Assembly: GCA_013815535.1 (NCBI GenBank)
Contig: JACDGC010000139.1
Span: forward strand, 1 to 8,177
DNA: 8,177 bases
From: Ktedonobacterales bacterium
GTDB taxonomy: Bacteria; Chloroflexota; Ktedonobacteria; Ktedonobacterales; JACDGC01
Reading direction: 5' to 3'
The translations under genes were made by a program, and so were the position numbers. Positions within the stretch are counted from its first letter, which is position 1, and the number at the start of each line of letters is the position of its first letter. Below, piece by piece: positions 5,876 through 8,177 of this stretch. The notes beneath the pieces were generated by a model. It saw nothing but the letters and a program-made list of their open reading frames with translations, had not been told where the DNA came from and did not search any database.

Positions 5876-7447
5876 TCATTCTGGTGACTCTGGCAAAGGC
5901 AAGGGGAGCGCGAACCAGAAGGTCGTGCCCGCACGGGGACGTGAGGCCACATAGAGACGACTGCGATTCAGCGCCAGCAAGGTCTGTGTGGTGGAAAGAT
6001 CGAGATCCCAGCCCTCGGTCAGGGCCAGGGCCGCGCCGCCGCGATCCAGCACGGCGCGCAAGGCGTCAAGCCGCAACGGGGCCAGGGCCGCGCCTTGATC
6101 GCTGATTTCCACCTTGACCTGGGTGCGCAATTGCCGCAGGCGCAGCGTGACCGCGCGGCCTGGGGGAGAGCGCCGCGCCGCGCTATCAAGCAGCATCGTC
6201 AGGGCGCGCTCCAGGTGCAGCCGTGCCCACACGCCTTTGATGCTCTCGGCATTGGTCTTGAGGGTGACGGTGATGGCGGGGTGCCGTTCCATTTGTTGCG
6301 CGGCGACGGTGCGGCACAGCGCGACCAGTTCGCAGGTGGCCATCGACGCGGTCACCTCACGATAGTTCGTGAGGCCCACCGCGTCCAGATCACTGGATAT
6401 CTGGCGGATGCGGTCGAGTTGGTTCAGCACAGTGTCGATATAGCCCATCTCGCGGGAATAGCGGTCGCCCTCTTTGCCCAGGCGCAGCTTCAGTTGTTGC
6501 AGCAACCCCCGCGCGGGCGTCAGAGGATTGCGGATATCGTGCCCGGCCAGCGCCAAAATCGCGTCGCGTCGCCCCTCTTGCAGCAAATCATCGGTCACAT
6601 CCAGGGTGAGCCAGAGCGCACCGATGCCCTGCCCAGTTGCATCGATGATGGGGACGGCGTAGCTGCGCACCAACACCTCGGCCTCCAGGAGGGGGTGCTG
6701 CAGGCTGATGAGTTGTGACGGGGCTGTGCGTCGGCGCAACACGCGGGCGATGGGCATCTCATCCTGGCGCAGCGGTTCGGCTCCCTCGCGGCGCATGACC
6801 GAACCCCAGCGCCGCTCTTCCCCGTTCATCGTCATCCGATCCGGGGTGAAGGTGTAGATGCTGTCTTCCGTGGCGCGGGCGATGGCGTGGGGCGAAGCCA
6901 GGCGTGGCTGCAACCGGGTCATGAGCTCACCCAAGGTTGCCCCCACCACCGCGACAAATTGGGCGAAATCGGCCACCTGGAAGAGGTGCAACGTCGCCTC
7001 GTTGACGGCTCGCAACCCACCCTGGGGATCGTAAAGCCACGCTGGAAAGGGGAGCAACTGGGCCACGGCTTCGGCACCGCTCAGGTCGGTGATGGCAACC
7101 GACGGCGCGGCGGGGGGCTCGTGCAGCAGCGAGAGCACCAATTCAGGGGTTGGGGTAGCATCGAGGATGGGGAGGCAGGTGAGCAGCAGTTGGCGGATGG
7201 TTCCATCGGGACTGCGCAGCGTGAGCGTGCGTTTCACCTCTTCGCGCGTCGCAGCGGCCTGCACGATGGCCTCGCGCCATTGCTGAGTGTCGGGGATGAC
7301 CTCCGCCAGGGCGTGCCCCACTGTGCCCTCACGTAGCCTTCCCAATCTGCGTCCGGCTTCGCTCGTCATTTGTTGAAGGACGAACGGGGGATAAGCCGTG
7401 GTGATGATGATGCCACCCGTGGTGGTCGATGCCTCACCGGGTGGCAC
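5876..7447 (-). CDS. PAS-domain histidine-kinase-like protein with degenerate ATP-binding domain
   Basis: Residues are numbered from the ATG at 7483 (535 aa). A cytoplasmic protein with no clear membrane helix. It has a degenerate PAS-like region (about 35-122), a larger PAS domain (about 139-298) containing an EMPIARVLR segment and ending in the usual LDVTD, a dimerisation domain with H315 in HDIRNPLT, and a C-terminal ATPase-like domain (about 385-528). The H-box is good. The ATPase boxes are not: the N-box reads TMLLDSA (429-435) where Asn is essential, G1 is DQGAALAP (462-469) with the second Gly lost, and G2 is GWDLDL (491-496) instead of GTGLGL. The fold appears kept (RAGTTFWFALPLP near the end). 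It may be a pseudokinase, scaffold or phosphotransfer protein. GTG at 7447 (523 aa) is preferred because GGAGG lies 5 bases before it; the ATG at 7483 has no ribosome site and an in-frame TAA lies just upstream of it. The sirtuin gene follows. Confidence 0.85.
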   Translation of the reverse strand: MPPGEASTTTGGIIITTAYPPFVLQQMTSEAGRRLGRLREGTVGHALAEVIPDTQQWREAIVQAAATREEVKRTLTLRSPDGTIRQLLLTCLPILDATPTPELVLSLLHEPPAAPSVAITDLSGAEAVAQLLPFPAWLYDPQGGLRAVNEATLHLFQVADFAQFVAVVGATLGELMTRLQPRLASPHAIARATEDSIYTFTPDRMTMNGEERRWGSVMRREGAEPLRQDEMPIARVLRRRTAPSQLISLQHPLLEAEVLVRSYAVPIIDATGQGIGALWLTLDVTDDLLQEGRRDAILALAGHDIRNPLTPARGLLQQLKLRLGKEGDRYSREMGYIDTVLNQLDRIRQISSDLDAVGLTNYREVTASMATCELVALCRTVAAQQMERHPAITVTLKTNAESIKGVWARLHLERALTMLLDSAARRSPPGRAVTLRLRQLRTQVKVEISDQGAALAPLRLDALRAVLDRGGAALALTEGWDLDLSTTQTLLALNRSRLYVASRPRAGTTFWFALPLPLPESPE

Positions 7448-7544
7448 ATTGTCCTCCGCTGAGGCGCTGATCAACTGTTCCATAGTTTGTTACACAAACA
7501 TGCCAGAGATGCGTCAAGCCGTTTTGCCAGAACGCTTCTTCCAA
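7434..7544 (-). CDS. Possible small ORF or leader peptide upstream of PAS protein
   Basis: A TTG at 7544 is preceded by AAGGAG (7553-7558) with 8 bases between, and opens a 36-codon frame ending in TGA at 7434-7436. It overlaps the preferred PAS protein start at 7447 in another frame, an arrangement that would allow coupled translation. The same frame is open back to a GTG at 7625 (63 codons), without a ribosome site there. The product, rich in Glu, Trp and His (HLWHVCV at its centre), resembles no family I know. It may be chance. Confidence 0.2.
   Translation of the reverse strand: MEEAFWQNGLTHLWHVCVTNYGTVDQRLSGGQCATR
7453..7457 (-). promoter_or_regulatory. GGAGG ribosome site within the PAS protein frame
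   Basis: On the minus strand GGAGG plus a 5-base spacer precedes GTG at 7447 (codon 13 of the longest frame). No Shine-Dalgarno-like sequence precedes the ATG at 7483. If this site is used the protein loses 12 residues that are outside any domain. Confidence 0.5.
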
Positions 7545-7721
7545 CGCACGTTCTCCTTCATCCCCAGCTACGGCAATCAACCGCGCTTCTTCTTCATTCT
7601 GCAATTCTTGTACCAGCTTAGGCACGCGCAGTGTGCAAGGTTATCATCGACTGAAATCCGATTCAGTATAGCGCAATTGGTGTGATTTTTGCCACATTCA
7701 GCCAAGCGGGGGATAGACAAA
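7484..7721. other. Intergenic region upstream of PAS protein gene
   Basis: This stretch of about 240 bases lies between the terminator of the mannose-1-phosphate guanylyltransferase gene and the PAS protein. It is more AT-rich than its surroundings. On the minus strand TATACT (7665-7670) is a good -10 hexamer but has no convincing -35 box at 17 bases; it would give a leader of about 180 bases. Besides the inverted repeat and the small frame listed separately, I see nothing recognisable. Confidence 0.4.
7485..7499. promoter_or_regulatory. Inverted repeat GTTTGT-TAC-ACAAAC, candidate operator
   Basis: Two perfect 6-base arms separated by TAC lie one base upstream of the ATG at 7483 of the PAS protein frame. 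The position is typical of a repressor site or a small structure affecting translation, and AT-rich arms are unusual in this GC-rich DNA. No regulator gene lies beside it, so identity is unknown. Confidence 0.4.
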
Positions 7722-7755
7722 GCCACCTGCCACCCACTGACGGGGGGCAGGTGGC
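7722..7755 (-). terminator. Strong hairpin terminator after mannose-1-phosphate guanylyltransferase
   Basis: GCCACCTGCC (7722-7731) and GGCAGGTGGC (7746-7755) form a perfect 10-base-pair stem. Inside it, CCC (7733-7735) can pair with GGG (7742-7744) after an A-G mismatch. On the minus strand it starts 17 bases past the TAG stop and is followed by TTTGTCTATCC, a short T-rich tail. It is the clearest terminator in the window and separates this gene from the PAS protein unit. Confidence 0.75.
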
Positions 7756-7772
7756 AAGACGGCAGTGTATGG

Positions 7773-8177
7773 CTACAGCGCTTCGGTGATTTGTTTGACG
7801 AGTTGCACCTGATCTTTATGGCAGATCAGCAGCGCCTCTCCCGTGTCGACGATCACCAAACCCTCGACCCCCGCCGTGGCGATGACGCGGCCCGTGGTTG
7901 AATACACAAACGTGTCATGCGTTTCGACGGCGACGTGGCGGCCCCCATGGAGGTGGCGCGCGGCATTTTGCTGAGCATCGGCGGGGTAAAGTGTCGCCAT
8001 CGAGGCCCAGGAACCAATATCGTTCCAGCCAACTTCGATGGGAATGACGACGATATCCTGGGCCTTTTCGAGCACGCCCACATCGATGGTGACGGACTCG
8101 GTCAGGGCGGGCCATGCCGCGTGCAGTGCCTCGACCGTGCGGCCCTCACGGATGCCCCGCGCCACGTGGTCCAGCAC
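7773..8177 (-). CDS. manC: Mannose-1-phosphate guanylyltransferase, 3' part
   Basis: The last 134 codons of a gene that starts beyond base 8177; the GTG at the edge is probably internal. The enzyme makes GDP-mannose from mannose 1-phosphate and GTP in the cytoplasm, for glycans, exopolysaccharide or compatible solutes. Family features seen: TIDVGVLEKA (where IDYxVMEKA is usual), GWNDIGSW, which is close to the family hallmark GWxDxGSW, a conserved Asn in QQNA at the start of the C-terminal left-handed beta helix, and the VEGLVIVDTGEALLI strand repeat near the end. It ends shortly after this helix, as in the short single-domain form of about 350 residues, with no phosphomannose isomerase domain fused behind. 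The nucleotidyl-transfer motif lies in the missing N-terminal part, so activity cannot be judged. A strong terminator follows the stop. Confidence 0.88.
   Translation of the reverse strand: MLDHVARGIREGRTVEALHAAWPALTESVTIDVGVLEKAQDIVVIPIEVGWNDIGSWASMATLYPADAQQNAARHLHGGRHVAVETHDTFVYSTTGRVIATAGVEGLVIVDTGEALLICHKDQVQLVKQITEAL

Noticed and set aside
5815..5952. N-terminal extension of the sirtuin to an ATG at 5952
   Set aside because: The 46 extra residues do not resemble a sirtuin N-terminus and overlap the end of the PAS protein gene, whereas GTG at 5814 has AAAGGA at good spacing.
6095..6718. 207-codon plus-strand frame opposite the PAS protein
   Set aside because: It is antisense to the PAS and dimerisation domains, with no recognisable domain of its own and an unnatural His/Gln-rich composition.
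1..8177. CRISPR arrays, tRNA or rRNA genes, transposases, attachment sites
   Set aside because: No spaced direct repeats, no cloverleaf-like sequence, no transposase frame and no terminal inverted repeats were seen by eye on either strand.

Overview
The window looks like a stretch of bacterial chromosome, roughly 60% GC, with Shine-Dalgarno-type ribosome sites (AGGAGG, GGAAGG, GGGAGGAG, AAAGGA) and tightly packed genes. There is no rRNA, tRNA, CRISPR array, insertion sequence or phage gene. The gene content (an integral-membrane histidine kinase with a stand-alone receiver, a PAS histidine kinase, a class III sirtuin, an acyl-CoA dehydrogenase-type gene and a short mannose-1-phosphate guanylyltransferase) would fit an environmental Chloroflexota-like bacterium. 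That placement is a weak inference; nothing here is taxonomically diagnostic.

Layout. Plus strand: the 3' end of a sugar isomerase/epimerase-type TIM-barrel gene (2-535); a 315-base non-coding stretch with a palindrome and two leader hairpins; a 3-hydroxybutyryl-CoA dehydrogenase (851-1711) closed by a hairpin; a promoter-like region; a receiver-only response regulator (1956-2420) overlapping by ATGA a six-helix membrane histidine kinase (2417-3874); and a polytopic membrane protein of unknown function (3986-5035). Minus strand: a class III sirtuin (5044-5814) that converges on the membrane protein with only 8 bases between the stop codons; a PAS-type histidine-kinase-like protein (5876-7447, or to 7483) upstream of the sirtuin; an intergenic region with a strong terminator; and the 3' end of a mannose-1-phosphate guanylyltransferase (7773 to beyond 8177).

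How the genes may work together. Receiver and membrane kinase form a translationally coupled two-component pair. The membrane protein follows in the same direction 111 bases later and may belong to the same transcript. The sirtuin and the PAS protein are codirectional 61 bases apart with no obvious terminator between them, so they may be co-transcribed. The outer genes appear to be separate units.

Two points deserve most attention. (1) The unknown membrane protein carries two tandem copies of D-x3-H-x(13 or 16)-H, each with [ST]-P-x just before the last histidine and each followed by a hydrophobic helix. From memory this closely resembles the copper-site motif of the PmoC/AmoC subunit of membrane monooxygenases. 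(2) The PAS kinase keeps its phospho-acceptor histidine motif but has lost key residues of the ATP-binding N, G1 and G2 boxes, so it is a candidate pseudokinase.
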